Part shown: positions 63,566-64,000 of the stretch, piece by piece
Numbering within the stretch: the stretch's first letter is position 1
How the letters are laid out: each line of letters begins with the position of its first letter
Assembly (NCBI GenBank): GCA_022360095.1
Contig: JAKSDK010001512.1
Coordinates: 62,001-126,000, forward strand
DNA length: 64,000 nucleotides
Reading direction: 5' to 3'
DNA from: Phycisphaerales bacterium
GTDB lineage: Bacteria > Planctomycetota > Phycisphaerae > UBA1845 > UTPLA1
The notes under the pieces: generated by a model
What the model saw: the letters and a program-made list of their open reading frames with translations, nothing else
What the model was told of the DNA's origin: nothing
The model's database searches: none
Made by a program: the position numbers and the translations under genes

Positions 63566-64000
63566 ATGACGCTTAACGACAAGCAAGAGCAATTGTGCAG
63601 CGAAAGCAAATGGGATTTCTCCGACCTTAGGGCGCTTTTTCTCAACTGCACTCTCAAGAAATCACCGGAGCTGTCGCATACTCAGGGGCTGATCGACATC
63701 GCCATCGGCATCATGAAAAAGAACGGGGTCTCCGTGGAATGTTTGAGACCCGTCGATTATGAGATCGCGACCGGCGTATGGCCGAACATGACCGAGCACG
63801 GCTGGTCCCAAGACGACTGGCCGCAGATTTCCCAGAAAGTCATGGCGGCCGACATCCTGGTCATCGGCTCTTCGATCTGGCTCGGAGAAAAGACCTCGGT
63901 CTGTACTAAAGTCGTCGAGCGGCTTTATGCGACCAGTCATCTGCTCAACGAGCACGGACAATATGCCTACTACGGGCGCGTCGGCGGCTGTCTGATTACC
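63566..64000 (+). CDS. NADPH-dependent FMN reductase/flavodoxin-fold protein (5' part)
   Basis: The first 145 codons of a gene that runs off the window. Strand-loop features of the flavodoxin-like fold are visible: LRALFLNCTLKKSPELSHT (phosphate-binding loop), DILVIGSSIWLGEKTSVC (second flavin loop) and the start of the third. AAGGAG lies 6 nt before the ATG. Probable NAD(P)H:quinone or flavin reductase; no partner visible. Confidence 0.8.
   Translation, partial: MTLNDKQEQLCSESKWDFSDLRALFLNCTLKKSPELSHTQGLIDIAIGIMKKNGVSVECLRPVDYEIATGVWPNMTEHGWSQDDWPQISQKVMAADILVIGSSIWLGEKTSVCTKVVERLYATSHLLNEHGQYAYYGRVGGCLIT

Overview
The window looks like a chromosomal segment of a Gram-negative bacterium, most plausibly a member of the Planctomycetota (Phycisphaerae-like). 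This is inference from content: two proteins with C-terminal PEP-CTERM signals and one with an IPTL-CTERM signal, a serine/threonine kinase fused to TPR repeats, a secreted dehydrogenase with a calcium/dockerin-like tail, a moderately GC-rich base composition, and outer-envelope functions (apolipoprotein N-acyltransferase, lipoproteins). No rRNA, tRNA, CRISPR array, transposase or phage module was recognised, so this reads as stable chromosome with a few accessory islands.

Layout. 1-9.1 kb: DUF554 membrane protein, mutM, a tightly coupled pair (GCS2-like ligase with CBS domains, then an AstE/AspA-like deacylase), a diguanylate cyclase, an MtfA-like peptidase and an RtcB ligase. 9.2-13.9 kb: an unknown membrane protein followed by RnfC and RnfD homologues without the other Rnf subunits, then a Ca/Na antiporter. 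13.9-18.3 kb: accD, a small lipoprotein, a pair of unannotated tandem 36-38 aa hydrophobic peptides with their own terminator and candidate promoter, an RDD protein and a secreted endonuclease/phosphatase. 18.5-27 kb: a PEP-CTERM protein, an ABC-F ATPase, an FtsB-like protein next to eno, a LOG-family protein, and a trmB-yidD-secreted protein operon. 27-34.5 kb: a cell-envelope operon lnt - HEAT lipoprotein - mreD - mrdA - rodA. 34.5-40 kb: repeat-rich spacer, glmM-like mutase, histidine kinase, IPTL-CTERM protein and PQQ-propeller lipoprotein.

40.1-42.7 kb holds the most intriguing accessory island: an NTP_transf_5 nucleotidyltransferase, a 70-aa Tat-signal peptide ending in Ser, a PqqD-like protein and an HprK-like kinase. 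The set resembles the tailoring genes of some lasso-peptide clusters but lacks the cyclase and protease. 42.7-53 kb is a complete chemotaxis operon on the minus strand (cheW, PAS-rich soluble receptor, cheR, cheA, tandem CheC-like protein, cheD, cheY, cheB). No flagellar or pilus genes are seen. 53.3-64 kb: MFS transporter, secreted sugar dehydrogenase, orphan protein, kinase-TPR protein, PEP-CTERM protein, an arsR-SRPBCC-dinB operon with a clear promoter/operator, and the 5' part of a flavin reductase.

The strongest previously undescribed signals are the twin small peptides at 15659-15945 (17 synonymous versus 1 replacement codon differences across 31 aligned codons) and the Tat-peptide/PqqD/HprK/nucleotidyltransferase island. 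A third signal is the recurrent placement of -10 boxes exactly 6 nt before ATG, which implies leaderless mRNAs.
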